Part shown: positions 1 through 8,488 of the stretch, one piece after another
Layout of the letters: each line of letters begins with the position of its first letter
Numbering within the stretch: position 1 is the first letter of the stretch
NCBI GenBank assembly: GCA_959606905.1
Contig: CAUHML010000032.1
Location: forward strand, 1 to 34,403
Origin: an uncultured Bacteroides sp.
GTDB taxonomy: Bacteria; Bacteroidota; Bacteroidia; Bacteroidales; Bacteroidaceae
DNA: 34,403 nt
Direction: 5' to 3'
Made by a program: the position numbers and the translations under genes
The notes under the pieces: model-generated
Seen by the model: the letters and a program-made list of their open reading frames with translations, nothing else
Told to the model about the DNA's origin: nothing
The model's database searches: none

Positions 1-562
1 CCGTTTCGGTATTATAGGCAATCACCGCCTTCGGGCGCATACCACCGGCAGAGGTCCCAAGATATACCAACTTTTTCATCGTGAGGCTATCCTCCGGCGA
101 TATGGCAGCAGCATCCCGATCATTATATATTTTAGAAGCCAATGTTGCCAATGATGACATATCCACCGTCTCTTGGATCTCATCATCATTAAATTCCGGT
201 TCAAATTCCAATGCTCCCATAGCCCTCTTACCGATATAGGAAAGTTTCAATAGGGGTAATGATTCCGTAACCTTTATATTGTTATCCGTGAGCCACTGGT
301 CAAACAAGGAAGATCCCCATCTATCAGGAAGCGCGTCCGCAAGAAATTCCGGAAGCCCTTGATATAACTTATCCCTATTCCCATAAAAAGACGCAAACAA
401 AGGGGTTCTCTTGGGATGGGTGGAAGGACATATATCATAATCTTGTTTCCTATATTCATCGGTAAATTGGAATACGGAACAATGCTTCTCAAAATCCCAA
501 TTCAATTTGCCAATACAAGTTCCCCACAAATATACATTCACTATAATTGGTTCTTTCTTCAT
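1..562 (-). CDS. hipA: HipA-type serine/threonine kinase toxin, N-terminal part (cut by window edge)
   Basis: HipA kinases act in the cytoplasm as persistence toxins by phosphorylating a translation component (glutamyl-tRNA synthetase in E. coli). The 187 visible codons begin MKKEPIIVNVYLWG and contain the HipA N-terminal hallmarks: a GLPEFLADALPDRWG segment at about residues 69-83 and GTSAGGMRPKAV near residue 175, the start of the kinase nucleotide-binding region. The catalytic half lies beyond position 1. The start codon overlaps the stop codon of the upstream antitoxin by four bases (ATGA), the usual sign of translational coupling in hipBA operons. The fold assignment is firm. Whether the full protein is active cannot be judged from this fragment. 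Confidence 0.85.
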   Translation of the reverse strand, partial: MKKEPIIVNVYLWGTCIGKLNWDFEKHCSVFQFTDEYRKQDYDICPSTHPKRTPLFASFYGNRDKLYQGLPEFLADALPDRWGSSLFDQWLTDNNIKVTESLPLLKLSYIGKRAMGALEFEPEFNDDEIQETVDMSSLATLASKIYNDRDAAAISPEDSLTMKKLVYLGTSAGGMRPKAVIAYNTET

Positions 563-897
563 GCCATCTTACGTTTACTATTAATTCTTTGTATTCTCTT
601 GCCTGTTTTCTCATTGATAAGGAATGGAGAGTCTGGAAGTTCCGGTACAAGACCGACAACACCCTCAAGAGTTCCACTGATACGCAAAATCTTAAGCAAC
701 GTACTCAAGGCAATATCATTTACTTTGCAAGATTCTTTTCTTTTAATTGTAATGATGGATACCCCCGCCTTGTCCGCAAATTCTTGTTGAGAAAAACAAC
801 AGCTAAGTCGTATAGCCTTAACCCTCTTGCATATTTCCTTAACAATACTCTCATCTGAGAATTCATATATTGTATATGTATCATATAATTTTTTCAT
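559..897 (-). CDS. hipB: HipB-like XRE-family antitoxin and autorepressor
   Basis: A 112-residue cytoplasmic DNA-binding protein that would neutralise HipA and repress its own operon. An XRE-type helix-turn-helix covers about residues 23-76, with the typical pattern of a basic helix (KRVKAIRL), a recognition-helix region (FSQQEFADKAGVSIITIKRKE) and a LSTLLKILRI closing helix. A basic tail (residues 98-112) may contact HipA or DNA. The ATG at 897 follows an AT-rich leader without a clear ribosome site, normal in Bacteroidales. Position directly before hipA with a 4-bp overlap supports the antitoxin role, and the upstream palindrome supports autoregulation. Confidence 0.85.
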   Translation of the reverse strand: MKKLYDTYTIYEFSDESIVKEICKRVKAIRLSCCFSQQEFADKAGVSIITIKRKESCKVNDIALSTLLKILRISGTLEGVVGLVPELPDSPFLINEKTGKRIQRINSKRKMA

Positions 898-915
898 AGA
901 GGAAAATATATTTAA

Positions 916-931
916 GTATCATTTTTGATAC
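916..931. promoter_or_regulatory. Palindrome, probable HipB operator
   Basis: GTATC-N6-GATAC is a perfect 5-bp inverted repeat just downstream of the hipBA -7 box. E. coli HipB binds TATCC-N8-GGATA, which is similar in its half-sites. A second overlapping GATAC-aaaa-aTATC arrangement continues across the -7 box. The role as operator is inferred from its position and from this resemblance. Confidence 0.5.
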
Positions 932-962
932 AAAAATATCGATAAACTTGAAAAGCACCAAA
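931..962 (-). promoter_or_regulatory. hipBA promoter (Bacteroides -33/-7 type)
   Basis: On the minus strand a TTTG box (complement of 959-962) lies 20 bases before TATTTTTG (complement of 931-938). This matches the Bacteroides consensus TTTG-N19-21-TAnnTTTG exactly. It sits about 34 bases before the hipB start codon. Confidence 0.6.
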
Positions 963-1002
963 TTTACAGGCATTTTTTACTTCGTAATCTTTTTTGCTAA
1001 TG

Positions 1003-1027
1003 TAAAAAAAGCGGCTTTATGCCGCTT
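1003..1027 (-). terminator. Rho-independent terminator of the ECF sigma gene
   Basis: A 7-bp perfect stem AAGCGGC/GCCGCTT with a 5-nt loop (1009-1027) is followed, on the minus strand, by a run of seven or more T. It starts eight bases after the sigma factor stop codon. Confidence 0.8.
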
Positions 1028-1034
1028 CAATCAT

Positions 1035-1628
1035 TTACGACAGAATATTTTTAGGAAACAACAGCATGATCAGCGGCAAATAATCTTTCAACGTGATCCG
1101 TAATTGTTTCAGTGCCTGTTGGATCCGGTAGTCTACCGTTTTGGGGGATATTTGCAGGAACTCGGCTATCTCCTTATAACTTTTATTTTTGAAGCGGTGC
1201 ATGACAAAGGCCTCCCGGTAGATGGGAGGCAAAGCGTCTACCGCTTCCTTAATCCTTCTTTTTAGCTCTTCGAGTTGGTAATAATCGGTCTCTTGCAGCA
1301 TCTCCTGCATATTCTCGTAGAAAAAGGTATCGGCCCTTAGTTGGGAATGATGGTGAGCAATCACATTAATTGCACGATGGTAAACGGTTTTGAACAGATA
1401 TTGGCTCAGTGATGTTTCGAAGGTTTGTGTTTCCCGGTTCTCCCACAACCATAGCATCACGTCTTGCACGATCTCTTCTACATCTTTCAGTTCGACAAAC
1501 CGAGTGGCGTATGCACACAAGATAGGATAGTATCTTCTGAATAAAACACCGTATGCTTTTAGATCCCCATGTTGCATGGCTGAAAGTAAAAAGCGCTCGT
1601 CTGTGGTTTGTAGTATTTCTTTTTTCAT
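1035..1628 (-). CDS. ECF (extracytoplasmic function) RNA polymerase sigma-70 factor
   Basis: A 197-residue sigma factor of the Bacteroidetes ECF family that pairs with FecR anti-sigma factors to switch on SusC/SusD loci when a glycan is sensed. Sigma region 2 spans about residues 25-95 (YGVLFRRYYPILCAYA, then the VEEIVQDVMLWLW core-binding helix). Region 4 spans about 135-182, with a helix-turn-helix (SYKEIAEFLQISPKTVDYRIQ). The gene is divergent from fecR at 2193, separated by 564 bases containing a gene remnant. In most Bacteroidales loci the sigma gene lies upstream of and on the same strand as fecR, so this arrangement probably reflects a rearrangement. Its partner is very likely the neighbouring FecR. 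Confidence 0.9.
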   Translation of the reverse strand: MKKEILQTTDERFLLSAMQHGDLKAYGVLFRRYYPILCAYATRFVELKDVEEIVQDVMLWLWENRETQTFETSLSQYLFKTVYHRAINVIAHHHSQLRADTFFYENMQEMLQETDYYQLEELKRRIKEAVDALPPIYREAFVMHRFKNKSYKEIAEFLQISPKTVDYRIQQALKQLRITLKDYLPLIMLLFPKNILS

Positions 1629-1700
1629 ATCTTTGGTTACAAAAGTAATTTTTAATTCTGCAAATTCAAAATACTTATGAAATCCATGTCTGAACTTAGA

Positions 1701-1937
1701 TTAATAAGTTTGTCCGAATTGCCATAAGGAAATTACATTCATATAATCTTGTCCGATATCGTCTTTTACAACAAAATCGTTTTCAATGCCTTGCAATTAC
1801 TTTTGTTCTTCCTGCACCATGCGGACCGATTACCCTATCAGACGGTTGTTCCAATTTATACGGTCGAACATATATCGATGAAATGCGGTCGATATGGGAC
1901 ATAACATGGCATCGAAACTTATTTGTAATTTTCCCAT
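1701..1937 (-). pseudogene. Decayed fragment of an AAA+ ATPase (DUF4143-type) gene
   Basis: Read on the minus strand, an open stretch from 1937 gives MGKLQISFDAML...YMFDRINWNNRLIG. After a shift of frame it continues VIGPHGAGRTKVIARH, and after another shift NDFVVKDDIGQDYMNVISLW...FGQTY and a stop at 1701. The order 'R(I)(N/D)WNNRLI' then a glycine-rich P-loop-like segment followed by ARHI is that of the Bacteroidales AAA+ ATPases with a DUF4143 tail, where the loop normally reads G-x-R-G-x-G-K-T. At least two frameshifts, and the loss of the P-loop lysine context, mean it is dead. Only the N-terminal ~75 residues remain. Confidence 0.5.
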
Positions 1938-2192
1938 GACTCTTTATTTGTTTACGCAAATAAACTTGTTTTGCACTATAGAATGTGTAAATTCCGCAAA
2001 TCAGGTTTCCTTAACAGGATAATGTACTTTGATGGTCAGTGCTATTTTAATAATTCCGAATGGACCTTGAGTTAAGGGTATAAACAAGTAAAAAGCTCTT
2101 TTTGGCAAAAAAATTTTGAAAAAAACACCTTTACGTTTAGGAATCCGTCTGACTTCTCTTGTCTAATAGATAAACATGGATAAAAGACAGAC
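1938..2192. other. fecR upstream region with a small palindrome
   Basis: No gene is seen. A perfect 8-bp inverted repeat TTTATTTG-N6-CAAATAAA lies at 1943-1964. AT-rich sequence at 2100-2140 includes TTTG boxes and TACGTTTAG resembling a -7 element, but the spacing (13 or 27) does not fit the consensus, so no promoter is called. Confidence 0.4.
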
Positions 2193-3218
2193 ATGGAAAC
2201 ACAGAATACAGATATGATAGAGCACCTTCTCCCTCGCTATTGTTCTGGCGAAGCGACAGTCGAGGAATGTCGGCAGGTTGAAGAATGGATCAGGTTATCG
2301 GATGAAAATTATCGGATTGCCAAACAGGTTCATACCCTTTATCTGACGACAGATACGATGCAGGTATTGTTGAAAGTGGATACGGAGAAAGCGCTATCTT
2401 CTGTCTGTCAAAAGATGAGCAAGGACAGTGTCCGTCCACAAGTGGGCATGCTTACTTTACTGCAACGGGTTGCAGCAATTCTGTTTATTCCACTTTTGAT
2501 CGCTTTCGGTATACAAACACTGAGACCACGTCCGCCCCAAATAGCTCAGATGATTGAAGTAAAAACGAATCCGGGTATGACGACTACGATTCAGTTACCG
2601 GATGGCTCTATTGTCCATCTTAATTCGGAATCGAAACTGACTTATCCCTCTTTTTTTGATAAGGACAAGAGAAGGGTTACATTGCAAGGAGAGGCCTTTT
2701 TTGAAGTGCAGAAAGATCCGGAGCATGGTCTTGAAATCACTGCTCCCCATGAAACAAAAATAGAGGTGCTGGGTACCTCATTTAATGTTGAAGCCTTTGA
2801 AAAAGATCCTTTTGTTGCGACTACATTGATCAATGGTAAAGTTCGTTTCGGTTACATGAAAAACGGTCGAATGACGGCTATACAGATGAAACCGGGGCAG
2901 AAACTAACTTATGACTCTTCTTCCTCCCGAGTCCAATTGGCTGAAACGAACGGCGAGTCAGAGATTGCTTGGAAAGACGGAAAGATTGTTTTTCATGCGA
3001 CCCCTTTACCGGAAGCTTTACGGATATTGGAGAAGCGGTTTAATGTAGCCTTCGTATTATCCAATGATCGTCTTCGTGGTGAAGCTTTTACCGGGTCTTT
3101 CAGTCATCAGCGGTTGGAGCGTATCTTGGAAATATTTAAAATATCGTCTAATATCAAATGGCGTTATTTAGATACGCACAATATCGAGAATGAGAAGGCT
3201 AAGGTTGAAATCTATTAG
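2193..3218 (+). CDS. FecR-type anti-sigma factor
   Basis: A 341-residue inner-membrane anti-sigma factor that holds the ECF sigma factor until the STN domain of the outer-membrane SusC signals substrate binding. The cytoplasmic N-terminus (residues 1-85) resembles the sigma-binding region. One transmembrane helix lies at about 88-107 (LLQRVAAILFIPLLIAFGIQ). The periplasmic FecR domain covers about 118-212 (MTTTIQLPDGSIVHLNSES, then GEAFFEV and VLGTSFNVEAF). A C-terminal DUF4974-type domain covers about 258-328 (PLPEALRILEKRFNV, then FTGSFSHQRLERIL). Length is typical. The gene directly precedes susC, and the three-part sigma/anti-sigma/TonB receptor circuit is a standard regulator of host-glycan loci. 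Confidence 0.92.
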   Translation: METQNTDMIEHLLPRYCSGEATVEECRQVEEWIRLSDENYRIAKQVHTLYLTTDTMQVLLKVDTEKALSSVCQKMSKDSVRPQVGMLTLLQRVAAILFIPLLIAFGIQTLRPRPPQIAQMIEVKTNPGMTTTIQLPDGSIVHLNSESKLTYPSFFDKDKRRVTLQGEAFFEVQKDPEHGLEITAPHETKIEVLGTSFNVEAFEKDPFVATTLINGKVRFGYMKNGRMTAIQMKPGQKLTYDSSSSRVQLAETNGESEIAWKDGKIVFHATPLPEALRILEKRFNVAFVLSNDRLRGEAFTGSFSHQRLERILEIFKISSNIKWRYLDTHNIENEKAKVEIY

Positions 3219-3301
3219 GCACAATTTAAAAGTAATTTAATAACACATTAAAACACGCAATGTATCATGAAACACACCAGCAGACCCCCATAAAGAAAAA
3301 A

Positions 3302-3335
3302 CATCCGGAAAAATATTGGCGTATTCTTCCGGATG
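3302..3335 (+). promoter_or_regulatory. Stable hairpin in the fecR-susC leader
   Basis: CATCCGGAA and TTCCGGATG form a perfect 9-bp stem. Inner AATA/TATT pairs extend it around the loop TTGGCG. No T-run follows, so it is not a simple terminator. It may protect the susC message 5' end or attenuate read-through from fecR; both roles are inference. Confidence 0.45.
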
Positions 3336-3414
3336 AAATGAATTGACTTTAAAATGCTTGTTTGGCGACAAGCGGTAATAAATCATTTTTTATTAATTAG
3401 ATCACTACAAAGTT

Positions 3415-6400
3415 ATGCAAAAACATTTTATTACCCAACAGTTTTGGGTAGTATCAGAGTTATTTTGGTTTACCTTAAACAAAATTCCAAGAGTTATGAA
3501 GTTATACATATTCTTGTTGTTCTGTTCGATTGGCTTGGCACAAGCTGCAAATAGCTATGCTCAGAATGCAACTGTTAACCTGAAAATGCAGAATCAAACG
3601 GTTCAAACCGTATTGGATGAAATAGAAAACCAATCTGAGTTCTCGTTCTTTTTCAACACGAAGCATGTCGACCTGAATCGTAAAGTTTCGATTGATGCTG
3701 AAAACAGTGATATATTCAAAGTCTTAGATCATATCTTCTCCGGAACGAATGTAAAGTATTCGGTAGTGGATAAGAAGGTTATTTTGTCGACAGAATTAGT
3801 TTTACTGCCAAGTGTATCGCAGAATAAAAAAACGGTAAGTGGTATTGTAAAGGATGAAAATGGTGAACCGATAATAGGAGCGAACGTAATAGAGAAAGGA
3901 ACGGCAAACGGGACAGTGACAGATATGGATGGCAAATATACTTTAGAGGTATCATCTTCTACTGTTGTTTTGCAGTTATCTTATATTGGTTATTTGACAA
4001 AAGAAGTAATAACGACAAATAAATCTAATATAACTATTGTTTTAAAAGAAGATACTTTAGCCTTGGAAGAGATTGTGGTCATTGGTTATGGAACAATGAA
4101 AAAAAGAGATTTAACAGGTTCCATTTCATCTGTAAAATCAGAAGATATTGTAAAAATGGCAACTTCATCTCCTATAGCAGCTTTGCAAGGGCGTGCTGCT
4201 GGTGTTTCTATTTCAATGGATTCCGGTGCTCCAAATGCAGGAGTTTCTGTTCAAATTCGAGGTATTGGTACGTTCAACAACTCTTCTCCTCTTTATGTTG
4301 TAGATGGCTTTCCTATGGCTGATATTGGATATTTGAATCCAAAAGACATTGAAACTATTGAGATATTAAAAGATGCTTCAGCTTGTGCTATATATGGCTC
4401 ACGTGGAGCAAATGGAGTTATTGTTATAACAACTAAAAAAGGGAAAAAGGGAGAATTGAAAATTGGTATAGATGCATATTATGGAATAGAATATTTAGCT
4501 TCTAAACCGACAATGTTGAATTCTTCTCAATATGCGGAACTATCTAATTTAGCTTATAAAAACGCAGGTAAAGATCCTCTATATGCAGATACTTCCAATA
4601 TGCCTTATTCTACAAAATGGTATGATGAGGTGTCGCATTTGGGACAAATCCAGAATTATAATATTAATATGTCCGGAGGAAGTCAGAGAATGCAATCCAT
4701 ATTCAGCGCGAACTATTATAAGAAGGATGGAATTATAAAATCGATGAATTATGATCGAGTTTCATTGAATCAGAGTAATAAAATAGAAGCAACTAATTTT
4801 TTGAATATAGAGACATCCCTCTCTGTATCAATGACAAATTCTAAAAGTATGGATTCTAATGGTATTTTTTTAGCGTCTTTAATAGCTCCTCCAGATATAC
4901 CTGTCATTGATCCTGAGACTAATTATTATACAGGTATTACAAAATTAAGATTAGAAAACCCTGTAGGTCGAATAGCTAGAAATAACAGCAAATATAAGTC
5001 TCTTTATTTTGTAGGGAACTTTAGTGCAAATCTTAATTTGACCAAGGATTTGGTTTTTACCTCTCGTTTCGGAATCAAGATTGTTAATTCTAATAGCAAT
5101 GGCTTTACACCAGTGTATTATGAGACGGCGGATAATTCGGTATTGATGAATTCTGTTTCTAGAGGGACTACTAGAACAACGGATTGGACAGCCGATAATA
5201 TGTTGACATATCACCATTGTTTTAATGATGTACACGATTTGACTACCATGGTAGCAATTTCTTCCCGTAGTTATAAATCTGATTCTTATTGGGCATCAAA
5301 ACAGGATACTCCACTTGAAAGAGAAGAATTTTGGTATTTCGATTCAACAACGAAAAATCCGATGAATAGCGGAAGTGGAGCTGAGTTGACTATGTTATCT
5401 TATTTAGGACGTGTTAATTATAATTTGTTAGATCGTTATTTGTTGACTGCTAGTATTCGAACTGATGGCTCTTCTCGTTTTTTGAAAGAAAATAGGTGGG
5501 GGTATTTCCCTTCTGGGGCTATTGCCTGGAAACTATCAGAAGAGATGTTTTTTAAGAAATGGGAACAAAAATGGTTTAATAATGTGAAGATTCGGTTAGG
5601 ATACGGTACAATTGGTAATGAAAATATATCTTCTTATTATCCTTATTTGACTCCAATATCACAGCAACAATATTATACTTTAGGGAAAGTTCCAGAAAGG
5701 ATCAATGGAGCCGCTCCTTCTGCTATAGGTAATAGGGAAGTAAAATGGGAAACCTCGAAACAGATGAATGTAGGAGTTGATTTAGGGCTATTCGATAATC
5801 GTCTAAATATTACTGCTGACTATTATGTTCGAAAAACAAATGATATTTTACTAGATCAACAAATACCTTATATTTCCGGATATGGCAGTATTATACGTAA
5901 TGTTGGAGGAATGCAGAATAAGGGTTTTGAACTTACTGCAGGATTTAAAGGAGGTAAAGGCAATTTCTTTTATAGCATAAATGGAAATATGTCATTCGTT
6001 AAAAATAAAGTAACGAATTTAGGAACAACCAGTGCTTTGATAGGTAGTTGTGATGGTGTTTTTGTTGATATGGCAACAGCCATAGGGCAGTCAATTCGGA
6101 CTGAAGTTGGAATGCCTTATGGTCAATTTTATGGTTATGTAACAGATGGTATTTTCCAAAATCAATCGGAGGTTGATGCTTATAAGAAAGATGGACATTT
6201 GATTCAACCAGAAGCAAAACCAGGAGATTTCAGATTTAAAGATTTGGATAATAATGGAGTAATAGATGAGAATGATAGAGAATTTATTGGAAATCCAATT
6301 CCTGATATTACGTATGGTTTGTCATTTGATGCAACATATAAGAATTTTGATTTAAGTATTTTATTTCAAGGTGTTGTAGGAAATGAGATTTATAATGCAG

Positions 6401-6789
6401 CAAAGTTTTATTATATGAGATTTGATGGTAAGCATAATGTTCGTGTTGAATATCTTGATAATTATTGGGCAGGAGAGAATACATCTAACACTCAGCCAAT
6501 CCCTTCTTCTGATTTGACAAGGAATAATAATAATTTTAGAAATTCTGATTATTACGTTGAAAACGGATCGTATCTACGATTGAAAAATATTCAACTAGGT
6601 TATACTTTCTCTCCGAGATTTACAGAGCAATTCAAACCTTCTATTCGTGTGTATGTGGCTGCACAGAATTTGTTTACATTGACGCAGTATAGCGGATTTG
6701 ATCCGGAAGTTGCTAGAAGTTATTCTGTTGATAGAGGACAATATCCTCAAGCTCAACAATATATGATCGGCGTTGTTGTCGGATTTTAA
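3415..6789 (+). CDS. SusC-family TonB-dependent outer-membrane transporter with STN signalling domain
   Basis: A 1124-residue outer-membrane glycan importer. After an N-terminal extension and a signal segment (about residues 28-48, KLYIFLLFCSIGLAQA) come an STN domain (about 55-125) that contacts FecR, a CarboxypepD-regulatory beta-sandwich (about 141-215, GIVKDENGEPIIGANV), a TonB-box-like EEIVVIGYG (218-226), the plug (about 235-345, LQGRAAGVSI, IRGIG, YVVDGFP) and the 22-strand barrel ending in GVVVGF. The first ATG (3415) is kept because sigma-coupled SusC proteins often carry such a pre-signal extension with an internal VMKL; the ATG at 3496 is the alternative. Two bases separate it from susD. 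AT-rich, low-GC coding is typical of the locus. Confidence 0.95.
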   Translation: MQKHFITQQFWVVSELFWFTLNKIPRVMKLYIFLLFCSIGLAQAANSYAQNATVNLKMQNQTVQTVLDEIENQSEFSFFFNTKHVDLNRKVSIDAENSDIFKVLDHIFSGTNVKYSVVDKKVILSTELVLLPSVSQNKKTVSGIVKDENGEPIIGANVIEKGTANGTVTDMDGKYTLEVSSSTVVLQLSYIGYLTKEVITTNKSNITIVLKEDTLALEEIVVIGYGTMKKRDLTGSISSVKSEDIVKMATSSPIAALQGRAAGVSISMDSGAPNAGVSVQIRGIGTFNNSSPLYVVDGFPMADIGYLNPKDIETIEILKDASACAIYGSRGANGVIVITTKKGKKGELKIGIDAYYGIEYLASKPTMLNSSQYAELSNLAYKNAGKDPLYADTSNMPYSTKWYDEVSHLGQIQNYNINMSGGSQRMQSIFSANYYKKDGIIKSMNYDRVSLNQSNKIEATNFLNIETSLSVSMTNSKSMDSNGIFLASLIAPPDIPVIDPETNYYTGITKLRLENPVGRIARNNSKYKSLYFVGNFSANLNLTKDLVFTSRFGIKIVNSNSNGFTPVYYETADNSVLMNSVSRGTTRTTDWTADNMLTYHHCFNDVHDLTTMVAISSRSYKSDSYWASKQDTPLEREEFWYFDSTTKNPMNSGSGAELTMLSYLGRVNYNLLDRYLLTASIRTDGSSRFLKENRWGYFPSGAIAWKLSEEMFFKKWEQKWFNNVKIRLGYGTIGNENISSYYPYLTPISQQQYYTLGKVPERINGAAPSAIGNREVKWETSKQMNVGVDLGLFDNRLNITADYYVRKTNDILLDQQIPYISGYGSIIRNVGGMQNKGFELTAGFKGGKGNFFYSINGNMSFVKNKVTNLGTTSALIGSCDGVFVDMATAIGQSIRTEVGMPYGQFYGYVTDGIFQNQSEVDAYKKDGHLIQPEAKPGDFRFKDLDNNGVIDENDREFIGNPIPDITYGLSFDATYKNFDLSILFQGVVGNEIYNAAKFYYMRFDGKHNVRVEYLDNYWAGENTSNTQPIPSSDLTRNNNNFRNSDYYVENGSYLRLKNIQLGYTFSPRFTEQFKPSIRVYVAAQNLFTLTQYSGFDPEVARSYSVDRGQYPQAQQYMIGVVVGF

Positions 6790-6791
6790 AA

Positions 6792-8336
6792 ATGAATGAT
6801 ATGAAAAATTTTAAGATATTAATATTAGGACTATTGGTATTACAGAGTTCTTGTTCCGATTTTCTGGATAAGAAGCCATTGGTACAAACATCTGTTCAAA
6901 CTTATTATTCTACAGATGAAGAAGTGAATTCTGCTTTAATGGGTATTTATTCCCGTTTGCAACGAGAAAATTTTCAGTTAGGACCGATGTTGATTATTGG
7001 AGATGACTGTTCTGACGATGCAGATATAGGAAATGAAAATAGTGAAGCGTTTTCATGGTTGGGACCGGTATCACAATCGTTACAGAAGTTTGATCATCTA
7101 TCTACTAATTGGTTAAGCTCAGCATTATGGGGAGAGGCTTTTACTGGCATTTCTTGGACTAATCAGGCTATAGAGAGTATTTTAGCAAACCGAAATTTAT
7201 TATCGGAGAAAAGTGATTTGTACTTGGGGGAAGCCTATTTTTTACGTGCTTTTTTCTACTTTTTTTTAACCCGCCAATATGGGAGGATGCCAATCGTTGA
7301 TCATGTATTGTCTTATAATGAATTTTATTCTCCTCGTGCCTCTATAGAAGAAACGTGGGATTTTATTGTCCGAGATTTAAAGAAAGCTATAGAGCTCTTA
7401 CCCAAGAAAAGTGAATATAGTGCAACTGATTTGGGAAGAGCCACTCAAGGCGCGGCTTATGCCATGTTAGGGAAAGCTTATATTTATCAAGGAAAATTTC
7501 AAGAAGCGTATGATGCTTTGATGAAAGTCGTTGAGTCTGGTGAATATTCATTAGAACCAGTTTATGCAGATATTTTCACATTGGAGCATGAAAATGGAAT
7601 AGAGTCTGTTTTTGAAATTCAGCATATGACTAGTAATACAGGTTGGTCTGATGACAATGAGGGTTCTATTCTTTCTTTTTATGAACATGACGCAGATCCT
7701 GATGATCCTATCAAATGGCATAATGGCTGGTCTATGCATTGTTTAACTGAGGATTTAGTTAATAGTTATGAGAAAGGAGACCCACGTTTAAATGCAACAG
7801 TTATTTTTCCAGGGGAATTTTTTGATGGGCATATCAATTATAATAAAGCAAGTTCTACTGGTTATCAACCTAAGAAGTGGTATATTCCTTATGATCAACG
7901 TTCTCAGTCTGATCAAAGTGACTGTCCTAAAAACATAATTTTTTATCGTTATGCTGACGTTCTTTTGTATTTAGCTGAAGCAGCCAATGAAATAGGAAAA
8001 ACGGCTGAAGCATTAGGTTTTCTGGAACAAGTTCGCCATAGAGCTAGATCAAATGCAACGGATGTGAATGTTTTACCTATAGTAACAGAAACGGATAAGA
8101 ATAGATTGCGTGATTTGATTTGGCATGAAAGGCGTGTTGAATTAGCAGGTGAAGGACAACGCTTTTGGGATTTAGCTAGGCAGGGACGTTTAGGAAAGGT
8201 AATGAAGGCTTATTCACGAAAGTATAATTCAATTAAAGGACAGAACTTTATTGAAGGAAAAAATGAATTACTTCCAATACCTGACGATCAGATAATAGTC
8301 TCCAATGGAGCATTATCTCAGAATCCTAGATATTGA
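6792..8336 (+). CDS. SusD/RagB-family glycan-binding outer-membrane lipoprotein
   Basis: A 514-residue surface lipoprotein that caps the SusC barrel and binds the incoming glycan. The N-terminus is a lipoprotein signal with Cys21 (LVLQSSC) as the lipid anchor, followed by SDFLDKKP. SusD-like helical repeats occupy the middle (EAYFLRAFFYFFLTRQYGRMPIV at about 145-167, typical of the family). The conserved C-terminal region includes YRYADVLLYLAEAANE, WHERRVELAGEGQRFWDLARQG and the closing LLPIPDDQIIVSNGALSQNPRY. ATG at 6792 gives MNDMKN; ATG at 6801 is equally possible. Tight coupling with susC marks one transcription unit. Confidence 0.95.
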   Translation: MNDMKNFKILILGLLVLQSSCSDFLDKKPLVQTSVQTYYSTDEEVNSALMGIYSRLQRENFQLGPMLIIGDDCSDDADIGNENSEAFSWLGPVSQSLQKFDHLSTNWLSSALWGEAFTGISWTNQAIESILANRNLLSEKSDLYLGEAYFLRAFFYFFLTRQYGRMPIVDHVLSYNEFYSPRASIEETWDFIVRDLKKAIELLPKKSEYSATDLGRATQGAAYAMLGKAYIYQGKFQEAYDALMKVVESGEYSLEPVYADIFTLEHENGIESVFEIQHMTSNTGWSDDNEGSILSFYEHDADPDDPIKWHNGWSMHCLTEDLVNSYEKGDPRLNATVIFPGEFFDGHINYNKASSTGYQPKKWYIPYDQRSQSDQSDCPKNIIFYRYADVLLYLAEAANEIGKTAEALGFLEQVRHRARSNATDVNVLPIVTETDKNRLRDLIWHERRVELAGEGQRFWDLARQGRLGKVMKAYSRKYNSIKGQNFIEGKNELLPIPDDQIIVSNGALSQNPRY

Positions 8337-8488
8337 TGTTTAACTATTTTACAATAAAATAAATACGTTTTAATTTTTATCAAAAACATGTATGTATAAG
8401 CAATGTAGTTGAAGTCGATACCAGCAGCATTATTTTATACTATTCTTTTATTTATATTCTTCACATTAAGTAATTAATACTAATAATC

